A program made the position numbers and the translations under genes. Positions 8,361 to 18,544 of a stretch of 64,000 nt of DNA are shown piece by piece. Position 1 is the first letter of the stretch, and each line of letters opens with the position of its first letter. Source of the DNA: Bacteroidales bacterium. GTDB lineage: Bacteria > Bacteroidota > Bacteroidia > Bacteroidales > JAIOZK01. The stretch is taken from positions 1 through 64,000 of the forward strand of contig JAIOZK010000004.1 in NCBI GenBank assembly GCA_021740625.1, given 5' to 3'. A model generated the notes under the pieces. It was given only the letters and a program-made list of their open reading frames with translations. It did no database searches and had not been told where the DNA came from.

Positions 8361-10685
8361 ATGAAATCAAACAATCTAATTAAGATTATTGCATTAACCC
8401 TCCTGATTCCCGCTTTCGTGATGATGTGCTTAAGTGGTTGTGAAAAAGACAAAGATGATCCTCCAAAAGACGATCCTCCCGCTGATCCTCCCTTCCCAAC
8501 AGAAGAGATTACCGGCAGCCTTGGTTTAACGCCGGGTGCAACCATCAACGCATCCGATCTGACCGCGGTGAGTTTTGCTGGCTCGGATCAGCTTTCCGAA
8601 ACCGGTGGGTTTGTAATTAGCATTCCGGAATCAGATATGTTCCAGGCGATCTTTTTTAACAACAATGATGATGACCCTGTTTATATCGGGATTTACAATC
8701 CGGCGGGTGGCATCATAACTGCCAATGAAACTTCTACGGCCCAGGCCCTGACTATGTTCAACCCATATCTGATTTTTTCAGATCAGTCAGAAAGAGAAGC
8801 TTTTCTGAATAGCGTGCAGAACAACAGTAAGTTTTCACAACTGGTGAGTGCGCTTACAGAAGCTTATCAGACAGATGCTTTCAATGCACTGAATTATGAA
8901 CAAAATCCCAATGTTTACCAGCTTGCAGCTCAAATTGTAAAAGAAACACTCGAATCTTACGGTTATGATAAATCGACTGAAGTGCTGGGTGATCCTCCTT
9001 ATATCGAAGATGCCAGCGGGCCGAATGTAACTTTCGTTAACAACAGGTTTGTTTGGTATGCAGCCGGTGTTTATCCCGACTATAATACCCTGGACGAAGT
9101 TGTTCCAATGAACCGCAGGGAAAATGTAGTTTCTTTTAACTGGGGCTGGCCACCGGTAGTGCAAACCGAACCTGCTGAAACCAATTATGATCTGGGGGAT
9201 GGCAATTTTAAAATATACATGGCCAAGGGATTTGATTTTACAGAATTCGGCAACTGGGATGATCCCATGGGCATGGCTACAACCATGAATACAGCCCAGT
9301 CGATGTTGTATGTGATGGATGTGATCCTTGGTTTCATGCCCATGCCTGATATGATGACTTTTCCAAACCATGTCAGCATTTCTGTGGATGAAGCACTGGA
9401 TTTGTATAACAAGGCGGCTGCAGGTGATGTGCAGGGATTCCTGGTCAGTTTCTTCATGATGATGAACGACAATGGGGATGATATTGCAAAATGGCTTTAC
9501 GAAGGAGGCAAGAATGAAGCAGCCGAGCATTTCATACAGACAGCATCGGGACTCTTATCCAACGTGGCTCTTGTTTTCAAAATTCTGGGACTGGCCAATG
9601 AGCAGGCACCTTTCTTTTACGATCTTGCTTTTGCACCCATGGACGTAACTTATTTCATTACCCAGCAGGGTGGGACCATTATTTCGAATACACAGAACAA
9701 TGCTCCGCAGGCCGAATACACCGTTGATCCGCCTGCCGGGGTTGTGGGTACGGTTTTCAATTTCGATGCCTCACAAACAACAGATGACGAAACACCGCTT
9801 TCACAGATGCAATTCCGCTGGGATTTTGAAGGTGATGGAAGCTGGACTTCCTGGAGCGCTGATCCGGTGGCATCTTATACCTACGGATCAACAGGGTCTT
9901 ACAACGTACTCATGCAGGCCAAAGATGCTGATGATCTGATCGGTGTGGTGGTCCATACCGTAAATGTGGGTGGAGGCGCAGGAAGTGCCAATCACATTAA
10001 ACTGTTCATGGATGAGCTTCCATGGGACAGCGATGCCATGCAGGTGATGCTGCAGGATCTTGGATTCACTGAAGGTACCGGTGAGAATACTTATGAGATC
10101 ATAACTTCAAGCGAAATGTCTTCGGTAAGTCTGATCCCCGGGGAAGACCTGGTAATTATCTCCAATGACCAGCCGCAGACTTTCTATGCAAACTATGCAG
10201 CCAACCAGGCCAAATTCACCAACTTTGTGTATACGGGTGGCTCCCTTTTCTGGGAAGCTTGTGATGAAGGCTGGAACTATGGTTCTATGGCAGATGCCGG
10301 GGTGATATTGCCCGGAAATATTGCCATCAATCTTAATTTCGATTATTACAATTATGTGGTGAACCCCACCTTGCCGCTGGTAGCAGGATTGCCAACCGAG
10401 ATGGACCATAATTATGCAAGCCACGAATATTTCAGCAATATCCCTGATGGAACGATCGTATATTGCGAGGATTCGGGCGGTGGACCTACACTGATTGAGG
10501 TTAGCCTGGGTGGCGGATGGACCATCCTTTCAGGACAGCCACTCGAACACCAGTATGAGAATGTGTATGGCAATGACGACATGGCCGAACTCTTGCCTCG
10601 TATCGTTAGCTATTTCACCGGCAAGACGATTACCCTGAGAGATCATAGCCCGAAACCATCCGACAGGGCTTCACACTTAGATTAA
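8361..10685 (+). CDS. Large PKD-domain lipoprotein
   Basis: A 774-residue exported lipoprotein. The signal peptide ends in lipobox LSGC (Cys27), followed by an Asp/Pro-rich linker (KDDPPKDDPPADPP). Residues of about 40-440 are not recognised. A PKD domain lies at about 448-540 (AEYTVDPPAGVVGTVFNFDAS, RWDFEGDGSW, YTYGSTGSYNV). The last about 200 residues (LFMDELPWDSDAMQVMLQDLGF, DLVIISNDQPQTFY, YTGGSLFWEACDEGW, GGWTILSGQPLEHQY, LLPRIVSYFTG) read like a class I glutamine-amidotransferase-like fold of the type found in secreted Bacteroidota proteins, but no catalytic triad is evident. It probably acts at the outer membrane or surface. It follows the LytS/LytTR pair and ends at a hairpin terminator. 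Confidence 0.8.
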   Translation: MKSNNLIKIIALTLLIPAFVMMCLSGCEKDKDDPPKDDPPADPPFPTEEITGSLGLTPGATINASDLTAVSFAGSDQLSETGGFVISIPESDMFQAIFFNNNDDDPVYIGIYNPAGGIITANETSTAQALTMFNPYLIFSDQSEREAFLNSVQNNSKFSQLVSALTEAYQTDAFNALNYEQNPNVYQLAAQIVKETLESYGYDKSTEVLGDPPYIEDASGPNVTFVNNRFVWYAAGVYPDYNTLDEVVPMNRRENVVSFNWGWPPVVQTEPAETNYDLGDGNFKIYMAKGFDFTEFGNWDDPMGMATTMNTAQSMLYVMDVILGFMPMPDMMTFPNHVSISVDEALDLYNKAAAGDVQGFLVSFFMMMNDNGDDIAKWLYEGGKNEAAEHFIQTASGLLSNVALVFKILGLANEQAPFFYDLAFAPMDVTYFITQQGGTIISNTQNNAPQAEYTVDPPAGVVGTVFNFDASQTTDDETPLSQMQFRWDFEGDGSWTSWSADPVASYTYGSTGSYNVLMQAKDADDLIGVVVHTVNVGGGAGSANHIKLFMDELPWDSDAMQVMLQDLGFTEGTGENTYEIITSSEMSSVSLIPGEDLVIISNDQPQTFYANYAANQAKFTNFVYTGGSLFWEACDEGWNYGSMADAGVILPGNIAINLNFDYYNYVVNPTLPLVAGLPTEMDHNYASHEYFSNIPDGTIVYCEDSGGGPTLIEVSLGGGWTILSGQPLEHQYENVYGNDDMAELLPRIVSYFTGKTITLRDHSPKPSDRASHLD

Positions 10686-10711
10686 GTTTGGAAGTAAATT
10701 GATTATCTATG

Positions 10712-10745
10712 ATAAAGCCTGTGCGTTGTTTCGTGCAGGCTTTAT
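10712..10745. terminator. Bidirectional hairpin terminator between convergent genes
   Basis: ATAAAGCCTG (10712-10721) pairs with CAGGCTTTAT (10736-10745): a 10-bp stem with T-rich flanks on both strands. It sits between the PKD lipoprotein (+) and the permease (-), whose stop codon begins at the right edge of the stem. Confidence 0.75.
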
Positions 10746-13093
10746 TATTCATATTTCAAAGCATCGGCAGGATTGGCTTTTGCCGATTGAATGGATTTCC
10801 AGCTTACTGTTAGTATGGCGATCAGCAATGATACTGCACCTGCCACGATAAACACCCAGTAAAAATCAAGCATTTCCTTGCGGTAGGCAAAATTATGCAG
10901 CCATTTGTCCATCCACAAATAGGCCAGGGGCCAGGCAATGATATTGGCCAACAACACCCATTTGGTGAAATCTTTTATCAGCATGGCAAGCAGGCCGGGT
11001 GTTTCGGCTCCCAGCACTTTGCGAATACCAATCTCTTTTGTTCGCTGCATCGAAAAGAAAGAAGCCAGGCCAAACAGTCCGAGACAGGCAACAAAAATTG
11101 CAAGAGCAGAAAAATAAATGAAGATCTTTCCAAATCTTTGCTCTGATCTGTAAAGCTTATCAAAGGATTCATCCAGGAATTTGTATTCAAACGGAAATTC
11201 CTTTGTCATGGATTTCCATTCTTTCTCAATCTGGCTCAAAACCTCCGGCAATGCACCCTCATTGATTCTGATCAAAACGGTTCTGTGCCATTTTGGGATC
11301 CACCTGAGCACCAGGGGTTCTATTTTGTTGTGTAATGATTTAAAATGAAAATCCTTCGCCACACCAATCACTTTGCCACGATCCCAATAGCTATTATCAA
11401 AAGCATGTCCCACGGGATTCTCCCAACCAAAAGCTTTGGCAGCAGTCTCGTTTATAATATATTTCTCTTCCAGATCAGATTCCATATCCTCATTAAAATT
11501 TCTCCCTTCCGCCATTTCAATGCCAAGTATTGGAATATAATCCGGGTCAACCGGGGCAAACCTGAAACTCACCTGCTCACCACTTTCGGTTTCCAGGTTC
11601 TCGGTCCATGTAATATAGCCCGGAATCTGTGAAGTATATGCCACCTTTTCAACTCCAGCCAGATTTTCCAGCCGATCATTGAATGATTTCAGGTTTTTCT
11701 TGATATCGCGATTGAGATTCAGGTGCAGAATATGTTCTTTTTCGAATCCAAGTTTTTTTTGTTTTACATAATTTAATTGTGAATAAACCACCAGGGTACC
11801 GATCAGCATAATGATGCTTATGCTAAACTGAAGGATGATAAGAACTTTTCTGAAAGTAGCTCCTTTTCTTCCTTTGTTTTGTTCACCGCTTATCACAGAA
11901 ACAGCTTTAACGGATGTTAAATAAAAAGCGGGATAAATTCCGGCAAGTATTCCAATCAGCAAAACGCCACCAATCATTAAAAGGATTAGCAAAGGATTAA
12001 AGCTGAGTTGAATTTGAGTGTTCAGCATATCCCTGAAAAATGGCATCATGATCTCTACAAAAACCAGGGCAAATAAAAGTGCAACAAAACTTATGATCAA
12101 TGTTTCGGTCAGGAATTGAAAAATTAGTTTTTTACGATCGGAGCCAACCACTTTTCTTACACCTATTTCTTTTGCCCTCAATGCGGATTTAGCCGTGGAA
12201 AGGTTGATAAAATTAATGCAGGCGATCAGTAAAATAAAAATGGCAACCGCCAGGAAAATGCGTACGAATTGCAGGTTCCCCTGTTTGGTGTTTTCCGCGT
12301 CAATCTCAGTTTCGAAATATACTTCCTTCAGTGGCCGGAGGCGAAATTCGGGCGTTTCATTTTCATGTTCCCAACGAAGTTGTGTGGCAAAATACTTTCT
12401 GATTTTTTGTGTCAGTGCATCCACATTCGTATTTTCAGAAAGCAACAAATAAGCAGGATAATTCCAGTTTCCCTGTCTTTTAAAGAATTCCGGATCATCA
12501 TAAATGCTCTTCAAAGCAATAAAGTTGGCGAGCAAACCAATTTCTATATGCGATTTTTCCAGGTCGTGAATGATGCCGCTAACTTTAAAATCCCATTTAT
12601 TTTCATATTCAATGATCTTTCCAATGGGGTTTTGATCCCCAAAAATCTGTTTTGCAGCGCTTTCGGTTAAAACAACTGAGAAAGGGTCTTTGAGGGCATT
12701 GGCCGGATCCCCTTCAATAAAATCCAAAGTAAAAATATTTACAATGGATGTATCGGCAAAAACAAAATTATTCACTCTTAGTTGTTTCTCCCCATAATTT
12801 ACCAGGGCTGTTTTGTTAAAAGTATTGAAGCGAACAAAATCAACCACCTCGGGAAACTCACGCCAGACCATTTCGGGGTAAATGGTACCCAGCAAAGCCC
12901 AGTCCTCATATTCCATCCTGTAAATCCTGTCGATCTTTTTATTGAATTTATCATAACTGTACTGATCTTTCACAAATAACATGATCAGGATGAAAACGGC
13001 AAAGCCGATGGCCAGTCCCAGGATATTGATGGCAGTATGGCCTTTTTGTCTAAACAATACTCTAATTGAGGTTTTCAAGTTGTTAATCAGCAT
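10745..13093 (-). CDS. MacB/FtsX-type ABC transporter permease (tandem-duplicated)
   Basis: A 782-residue inner-membrane permease. TM1 lies near residues 20-42, a MacB_PCD-type periplasmic domain follows, then four TMs near 280-450, a second periplasmic domain, and three C-terminal TMs. The FtsX coupling motif appears twice: RAKEIGVRKVVGSDR in the middle and RTKEIGIRKVLGAE near the end, so one chain probably equals two MacB protomers. It ends with KANPADALKYE. It carries no ATPase domain, and none lies nearby: the nearest ABC ATPase genes are at 23761 and 32815. It may form a pair with the next permease upstream, 77 bp away across a GC-rich hairpin. The substrate is unknown; relatives export peptides, lipoproteins or drugs. 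Confidence 0.88.
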   Translation of the reverse strand: MLINNLKTSIRVLFRQKGHTAINILGLAIGFAVFILIMLFVKDQYSYDKFNKKIDRIYRMEYEDWALLGTIYPEMVWREFPEVVDFVRFNTFNKTALVNYGEKQLRVNNFVFADTSIVNIFTLDFIEGDPANALKDPFSVVLTESAAKQIFGDQNPIGKIIEYENKWDFKVSGIIHDLEKSHIEIGLLANFIALKSIYDDPEFFKRQGNWNYPAYLLLSENTNVDALTQKIRKYFATQLRWEHENETPEFRLRPLKEVYFETEIDAENTKQGNLQFVRIFLAVAIFILLIACINFINLSTAKSALRAKEIGVRKVVGSDRKKLIFQFLTETLIISFVALLFALVFVEIMMPFFRDMLNTQIQLSFNPLLILLMIGGVLLIGILAGIYPAFYLTSVKAVSVISGEQNKGRKGATFRKVLIILQFSISIIMLIGTLVVYSQLNYVKQKKLGFEKEHILHLNLNRDIKKNLKSFNDRLENLAGVEKVAYTSQIPGYITWTENLETESGEQVSFRFAPVDPDYIPILGIEMAEGRNFNEDMESDLEEKYIINETAAKAFGWENPVGHAFDNSYWDRGKVIGVAKDFHFKSLHNKIEPLVLRWIPKWHRTVLIRINEGALPEVLSQIEKEWKSMTKEFPFEYKFLDESFDKLYRSEQRFGKIFIYFSALAIFVACLGLFGLASFFSMQRTKEIGIRKVLGAETPGLLAMLIKDFTKWVLLANIIAWPLAYLWMDKWLHNFAYRKEMLDFYWVFIVAGAVSLLIAILTVSWKSIQSAKANPADALKYE

Positions 13094-13122
13094 GGTTTCG
13101 TATTTTATATTTTTTCAGGAGA

Positions 13123-13154
13123 ACGGACCCGCCGCCAGGCTGGGCAGGCGGGTC
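13123..13154. terminator. GC-rich hairpin between two permease genes
   Basis: GGACCCGCC and GGCGGGTCC form a 9-bp stem around a C/G-rich loop, in the 77-bp gap between the two permeases. There is no T-tract right behind it on the minus strand, so it may be an attenuator, an mRNA stabiliser or a dispersed repeat and not a terminator. Confidence 0.5.
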
Positions 13155-13170
13155 CGGCTCCTGCGATATT

Positions 13171-15597
13171 TTATTCATATTTCAGGGCATCCACCGGATT
13201 TGCATTGGCTGCTTTCAAAGCCTGGTAAAGCACAGTTAATACAGCAATCAACAGCGAGAGCAATGCTGCTGTGACGAACAACCACCATTTATCAAAGATA
13301 TCAATGCTGTATGCAAAATTGCTCAGCCAGGTCCAAAGCAGGTAAAAACTCAGCGGCCATGCAATGATATTGGCCACCAGTACCCATTTTGTGAATTCCC
13401 GGGTAAGCATCATTGAAATGGCAAAGGAGGAGGATCCCAGCGTTTTCCGGATACCGATCTCCTTGGTCCTTTGTTCGGCGGTATAAGAAGCCAGTCCGAA
13501 CAATCCCAGGCATGCGATGAGGATGGCAATGATGCTGAAATAAATAAATGTCTCGCCCATTTTCTGTTCCCTTTTGTAAATATCATCCAGGGATTGGTCG
13601 AAAAAATAGAAATCAAAGGGAAAAGATGCTTCCATTTCATTCCATTTTTCTTCGATCCGCTCAATGCTTTTTTTAACATTTCCTTTGTTCAGCTTAAGCA
13701 CGATATTGGAAAACCGTCCCGGGTTATGATAGAAAATAAAGGGATCGATGGGATCATGTAGTGATTTGTTATGGAAATCCTGCACCACCCCGATTACGTG
13801 AAAAACATAGCCTGAATCGGGATCCCCGATCCTGAATTTTTTGTTCAATACATCTTCACCCCAGCCCAGTTTTTTCCAAAGGGTTTCATTGATAACGACA
13901 CCCGCCGTATCGGTTGCGTAATTTTCATCGAATGAGCGACCCTTTATCAATTCCATGCCCATGGTTTCAAGGAATTCATAATCTACAGACATATTGAAAA
14001 TCAGCCAGGGATCGGTGCGGCTTTTTCCTTCCGGAAAATAGGCTGTACCATCGGTACCCTGACCCGGCAGGCCGAAAGAACTGCTTACACTTTTTATTTC
14101 CGGCAAGGTTTTAAGTTTGTTCTGGATCAAAGCGTGGTTTTCCTGCAGGCGGTTTCCCCTGAGCGGGATGACCAGGATATTTTCTTTGTCGAATCCCAGG
14201 TTTTTGTTTTGAATGTAGCTTAGCTGGGCGTAAATAATACCCGTTCCGATCAGCAATGAAATGGAGATGGTAAATTGCAGAACAACCAGGGTATTCCTGA
14301 GTAATGACCTCTTAGGTCCTTTCTGCACATCTCCTTTCAACACCCTTACGGGCTGAAAGGAGGAAAGGTAAAAAGCAGGATAGCTACCTGCAAGCAATCC
14401 CACAATTATCCCGACAAGCAACAAACCCATGATCAGGTCCCATCTTTCAAAAAATGAGATGCTTAAATCTTCACCGATCAGATCATTAAAAACAGGCATT
14501 GCAAGCTCTACAATTAAAAATGAAAATAGCAATCCCGTGAGGCTAAGCAGCGTGGATTCAATCAGAAATTGCCTGATCAGCATCATCCGGTGTGCCCCAT
14601 GAACTTTTCTGATACCTACTTCCTTTGCCCTTTTGGAAGAACGGGCTGTTGTGAGGTTCATGAAATTGATGCAGGCAATGATCAGAATGAATACGGCCAC
14701 AAGCGAAAATGTGATCACATAAGAAATATCTCCGTTGGTTCCCAGCTCCGCCATTTTGTTGGAATGCAGGTGAATGCTGGTAAGGGGCTGCAGGTAGGGA
14801 ATAAACTCCATTTGCAGGCCTTCGAAATCCTCCGGACTACCACCAGAGCTTTCGATCATCTTGCTCAAGATGTAATCATGGATCTTTTCATCGAATTTTT
14901 CGGTATCCACCTGGGGCATAAGTTTAACATAGGTGTGATAAGCCATGGAACCCCATTGTTCAAGCATTTGATTGGCACCCATTTCTTCCTGGCTGCTCCA
15001 GGAGGCCAGCATGGGAAAGGTGAAATGAGAATTGGTGGGAACATCCCTGATCACCCCCGTTACCGTAAAACTGTGCTGGTCGTTGTACTTCAGTATTTTT
15101 CCAAGGGGATTTTCTTCACCAAAGTATTTCCTGGCTGTTTTTTCCGTTAGCACGATTGAAAAGGGCTCTTTCAACATTCGCTCAGGATCACCCTGGAGTG
15201 TCCTGAAACTAAATACCTTAAAAAATCCGGTATCGGCAAACAACAACCCGCGTTCATAATATTTTTTTTCATCATGAATGAAAAAGGTGGTCTGGAAAGT
15301 CCTGCGGATGCGTGTAGCTTCCTCAACATCCGGGAATTCTGTTTTCAATGCAGGGGCCAGCGGAGCCGGTGAAACCGCCACATCAAAAAAATCACCCGAC
15401 ATCCGGCCTTTTACAGCAATACGATAGATCCTTTCATGGTCCTTGTGAAACTTATCATAACTGAATTCATTGAGGATGAACAGCATGATGAGAATGAATG
15501 ATGCAAAACCAATGGCCAGGCCTGCAATGTTGATGAATGAATATCCTTTCTGCCTGTAAAAATTCCTGAATGCAGTTTTGAAATAATTGATGATCAT
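13171..15597 (-). CDS. MacB/FtsX-type ABC transporter permease (tandem-duplicated)
   Basis: An 808-residue permease of the same architecture as its neighbours: TM1 at about 20-42 in a conserved NIAGLAIGFASFILIMLF segment, periplasmic domain, middle TMs with RAKEVGIRKVHGAHR, second periplasmic domain, C-terminal TMs with RTKEIGIRKTLGSS, and the ending ANANPVDALKYE. It is first in a two-permease transcription unit with the 782-residue permease downstream. No ATPase or adaptor lies next to the pair, so they may share ATPases encoded elsewhere, such as those at 23761 or 32815. Confidence 0.88.
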   Translation of the reverse strand: MIINYFKTAFRNFYRQKGYSFINIAGLAIGFASFILIMLFILNEFSYDKFHKDHERIYRIAVKGRMSGDFFDVAVSPAPLAPALKTEFPDVEEATRIRRTFQTTFFIHDEKKYYERGLLFADTGFFKVFSFRTLQGDPERMLKEPFSIVLTEKTARKYFGEENPLGKILKYNDQHSFTVTGVIRDVPTNSHFTFPMLASWSSQEEMGANQMLEQWGSMAYHTYVKLMPQVDTEKFDEKIHDYILSKMIESSGGSPEDFEGLQMEFIPYLQPLTSIHLHSNKMAELGTNGDISYVITFSLVAVFILIIACINFMNLTTARSSKRAKEVGIRKVHGAHRMMLIRQFLIESTLLSLTGLLFSFLIVELAMPVFNDLIGEDLSISFFERWDLIMGLLLVGIIVGLLAGSYPAFYLSSFQPVRVLKGDVQKGPKRSLLRNTLVVLQFTISISLLIGTGIIYAQLSYIQNKNLGFDKENILVIPLRGNRLQENHALIQNKLKTLPEIKSVSSSFGLPGQGTDGTAYFPEGKSRTDPWLIFNMSVDYEFLETMGMELIKGRSFDENYATDTAGVVINETLWKKLGWGEDVLNKKFRIGDPDSGYVFHVIGVVQDFHNKSLHDPIDPFIFYHNPGRFSNIVLKLNKGNVKKSIERIEEKWNEMEASFPFDFYFFDQSLDDIYKREQKMGETFIYFSIIAILIACLGLFGLASYTAEQRTKEIGIRKTLGSSSFAISMMLTREFTKWVLVANIIAWPLSFYLLWTWLSNFAYSIDIFDKWWLFVTAALLSLLIAVLTVLYQALKAANANPVDALKYE

Positions 15598-15827
15598 TTC
15601 TCGCTTTTTTTTCTAAAGTGTCCAGTTTTGTGCCAAAACAGTAAACATCTGAAAATAAGGCTCATAAACTGCAAAAGCTAAGTTTATATAGCTGTTAAAA
15701 TGTACGCTTCTGGAAAATGGGTGTTCGGGTATGGACAAAGAGAAACAAAGATGTTTATTTTATTTTTTTTCTCTGCTTAAGCTTCCCATGCTTACTGTAA
15801 ATCAATTTTTCATTCAAATTAGAATTT

Positions 15828-16073
15828 TTATGGGTAATACATTCTCCAAATCCCCTCTGGTATGCCATTATCATCATAATGACCTTCTCTGTATACAGTC
15901 CCTTGATTGCTTTTATCAATCCATTTACCAACTTTTTTACCGTCAACAATCTTTCCTTCACTATTGTATATCTGGTAAAAATGCTCTTCATAAATTGGAT
16001 ATTGATTCTCTTGAGAACGAGAAAATAATCCGATAAATAAAAATATTAGCAGCAGTAATGGGTTTTTTTTCAT
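15828..16073 (-). CDS. Small secreted MORN-like protein, possibly C-terminally truncated
   Basis: An 81-residue ORF with signal peptide MKKNPLLLLIFLFIGLFSRSQ followed by one or two MORN/YwqK-like repeats (DGKKVGKWIDKS, YREGHYDDNGIPEGIWRMYYP). The ATG at 16073 is chosen over the longer upstream frame because it starts the signal peptide. MORN-type repeats normally continue as YYPNGKL...; here the frame stops right after YYP, while a neighbouring frame just downstream reads KLIYSKHGKLKQ, so a frameshift may have cut the protein short. No function can be given. It is followed by a gap to the permease at 15597. Confidence 0.55.
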   Translation of the reverse strand: MKKNPLLLLIFLFIGLFSRSQENQYPIYEEHFYQIYNSEGKIVDGKKVGKWIDKSNQGTVYREGHYDDNGIPEGIWRMYYP

Positions 16074-16251
16074 TTTGATATACGTATAATTGAATATCTT
16101 AAATTCACTTATTGCGAATTTAAAAAATATTAAAAACTCTTCTATACATATTAAGTGTTTTTTGAACGGCTTCATTATAAGAATCACATATCCAAAAATA
16201 TTTGATAACTGAGTAATCCTGTATTACCTTTACTTCTTCAAAATCCAAATT

Positions 16252-16629
16252 GTGATTGCAAGCAAATTATCTCTCAGGAAACGCAATACCCTTTTAATTG
16301 TAAGCAGGGTATTTGCCACAGTTTTGGCTTTGTTTTATTTTGTTTCCTTTGTTCCAAAGCTGATCGATCAATATTTTTGTTCAGAAGAAAATCATATTGT
16401 CTCTGATGGAAGCTGGGAAGGATGGGTCATGGAACTGACTTTCTGGATATTTTTTGTTGGCTACACTACCTCCTGGTTTAAAAAGTTTGCGGGGGGAATT
16501 ATACTGATTATTGCATCCCTGGTGCAAATGCTACCCTTTTTAATTATTGACGGAAATCTTGGATCGCTTATCTTCGGGCTCCCGACTTTAATTGCCGGGA
16601 TTTTGTTTCTTGCATGTAAAAGATTATAA
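16252..16629 (+). CDS. Small integral membrane protein of unknown function
   Basis: A 125-residue protein with about four TM helices (RVFATVLALFYFVSFVP; LTFWIFFVGYTTSWF; GIILIIASLVQMLPFLII; SLIFGLPTLIAGILFLA). The start is GTG at 16252; there is no ATG upstream in frame. It resembles small four-TM DUF proteins common in Bacteroidota, but I do not recognise a function. It stands alone, divergent from the MORN-like gene. Hydrophobicity pattern and basic termini make it a real coding sequence. Confidence 0.65.
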   Translation: MIASKLSLRKRNTLLIVSRVFATVLALFYFVSFVPKLIDQYFCSEENHIVSDGSWEGWVMELTFWIFFVGYTTSWFKKFAGGIILIIASLVQMLPFLIIDGNLGSLIFGLPTLIAGILFLACKRL

Positions 16630-16667
16630 AAAACATCAAATTATAGGTACAGGGCAAAATGATAAGC

Positions 16668-16770
16668 TTAACCGCAAGTAACACAAAGCAGGGGCAATAC
16701 TTACAAAGCCTTATAAATCAATAACTTTTCTTTGCGAACTTTGCAATAACATCGCGAACTTTGCGGTTAA
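16668..16770. repeat. Inverted repeat TTAACCGCAA ... TTGCGGTTAA
   Basis: Exact 10-bp arms at 16668-16677 and 16761-16770, with further GCAAAG/CTTTGC motifs inside. Related AACCGCAA and GCAAAGTTCGC strings occur inside the element at 18545-18703. It lies downstream of the helicase gene; it could contribute to termination or be a dispersed element. Confidence 0.55.
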
Positions 16771-16808
16771 TAAGGCTCTTTATACAATCCACTTAAATAA
16801 AAAGGAAC

Positions 16809-18524
16809 CTACCTTTTCTTCTTCCCCTTAGCTTTCTTCTTTTTGCCCTTGCTTTCGTTTTCCAAAGCCAGTTCCACTTTTACTTTGCGACCTTTGAATT
16901 TGCCATGTCTCATTGCGTCGTGTACCACCGGTGCAAATTTTTCTTCTACCTCAAAAAACGAAAAGCTGTCTTTGATATCAATATCCCCAATGTTGATATC
17001 CCGGTCCTGCGCATTGTCGTTGATCATGCCGATCACATTTTTGGGGATCAAACCGTCTTTGTTGCCCAGGTTGAGGAAAAAGCGCACATAATTACCCCTG
17101 GGTTTTCTCCTGGAGCGGATTTGCTGAAAATCCTCCTTGCCTGATCCCTTTCGTTTTCTGTCTTTTCTTCCCGCATCAACTTTCACAGGACTGTTGGCTT
17201 TTTTATTCAGATCAGGGGCATCCCTGTAGTATTTCAGGAAACGGTTGAACTCGAGGGATACAAAGCGTTTGATGATCTGTTCTTTGGTAAGCCAGGATAA
17301 TTTTTTGTTTACAGCTTCCATGAAAGGTTCAATCTGGGCCTCGTCCACTTCCACATTCTCCATGCGGTCGATCATATTGAAAAGTTGCTTTTTACAGATT
17401 TCTTCTCCCGATGGCAGGGGAAGTTTCTGCAGTCTTTTCCCGATCATCTTTTCAATCTGAGTTACTTTGCTTACTTCACGATAATTCAAAATAGAAATCG
17501 CGATCCCTGATTTATCCGCCCGTCCTGTTCGTCCACTCCGGTGGGTATAAATTTCCAGTTCATCGGGCAGGTTGTAATTGATCACATGGCTGATTTCCTG
17601 CACATCAATTCCCCTGGCTGCCACATCGGTGGCCACCAGCATTTGCAGGGATCTTTCCCTGAAACGTTTCATAACGTGGTCGCGCTGGGCCTGTGAAAGA
17701 TCGCCATGCAGGGCATCGGCATTGTAAGCGTCTTTGATCAATTTGTCGGCCACATCCTTGGTCTCCTGGCGGGTACGGCAAAATACGATGCCATATATGT
17801 TCGGGTTGATGTCGGCGATACGTTTCAAAGCCAGGTAGCGGTCCTGGGCATGCACCTGATAATACATATGCTGGATGTTTTCTGCACCTGAATTTTGTTT
17901 GCCAATGGTAATCCTGACAGGATCCTTCAGATACTTTTGAGCGATCCTTGAAACCTCTTTCGACATGGTGGCTGAAAACAACAATGTTCTTTTGGACCCT
18001 GGAGACTTTTCCATAATTGCATCCAGTTCATCTTTGAAACCCATATTGAGCATTTCGTCGGCTTCATCTAAAACCAGGGTTTGAATCTGGTCGATCTTTG
18101 CCACTTTCCGTTTCATCAGATCCAGCATTCTACCGGGCGTAGCGGCAATGATATGTGCTCCCTTTTTCAGGGCACGGATCTGGGTGTCGATGTTGGCTCC
18201 TCCGTAAACCGGTACAACCCTTAATCCATCATTGTATTTGGAATAATTTTGAAAATCTTTTGAGATTTGCATACAAAGTTCCCTTGTGGGAGCCAGGATC
18301 AATACCTGTGTTTGCTTATCATGAATATCTATTTGCTCAATTAAAGGCAAGCCAAATGCGGCTGTTTTACCGGTTCCGGTCTGAGCAAGTCCTGTGATGT
18401 CGCTGTCGGTATCAAAAATCAGGGGTATTATTTCTTCCTGTATAGGGGTAGGTTTTAAAAATCCCAGTTCTTCAATGGCTTTCAGCAAATTGGGGGAAAA
18501 CCCCATTGCTTTAAATGTCAACAT
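16809..18524 (-). CDS. DEAD-box RNA helicase with DbpA-like RNA-binding domain
   Basis: A 571-residue ATP-dependent RNA helicase. Motif I is AQTGTGKT (47-54), Ia PTREL, Ib TPGR, II DEAD (153-156), III SAT (184-186), then VATDVAARGID and HRSGRTGR (motif VI) in the second RecA domain. The C-terminal region contains a DbpA/RRM-type RNA-binding domain (about 475-550: YVRFFLNLGNKDGLIPKNVIGMIND) and a Lys-rich tail. The overall plan resembles DeaD/CsdA, which unwinds structured RNA during ribosome assembly and in the cold. The neighbours are cold-shock-domain, RRM and sigma-factor genes on the same strand, which supports a role in RNA remodelling. Confidence 0.93.
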   Translation of the reverse strand: MLTFKAMGFSPNLLKAIEELGFLKPTPIQEEIIPLIFDTDSDITGLAQTGTGKTAAFGLPLIEQIDIHDKQTQVLILAPTRELCMQISKDFQNYSKYNDGLRVVPVYGGANIDTQIRALKKGAHIIAATPGRMLDLMKRKVAKIDQIQTLVLDEADEMLNMGFKDELDAIMEKSPGSKRTLLFSATMSKEVSRIAQKYLKDPVRITIGKQNSGAENIQHMYYQVHAQDRYLALKRIADINPNIYGIVFCRTRQETKDVADKLIKDAYNADALHGDLSQAQRDHVMKRFRERSLQMLVATDVAARGIDVQEISHVINYNLPDELEIYTHRSGRTGRADKSGIAISILNYREVSKVTQIEKMIGKRLQKLPLPSGEEICKKQLFNMIDRMENVEVDEAQIEPFMEAVNKKLSWLTKEQIIKRFVSLEFNRFLKYYRDAPDLNKKANSPVKVDAGRKDRKRKGSGKEDFQQIRSRRKPRGNYVRFFLNLGNKDGLIPKNVIGMINDNAQDRDINIGDIDIKDSFSFFEVEEKFAPVVHDAMRHGKFKGRKVKVELALENESKGKKKKAKGKKKR

Positions 18525-18544
18525 GTTAATTGTTTTGAATCACT

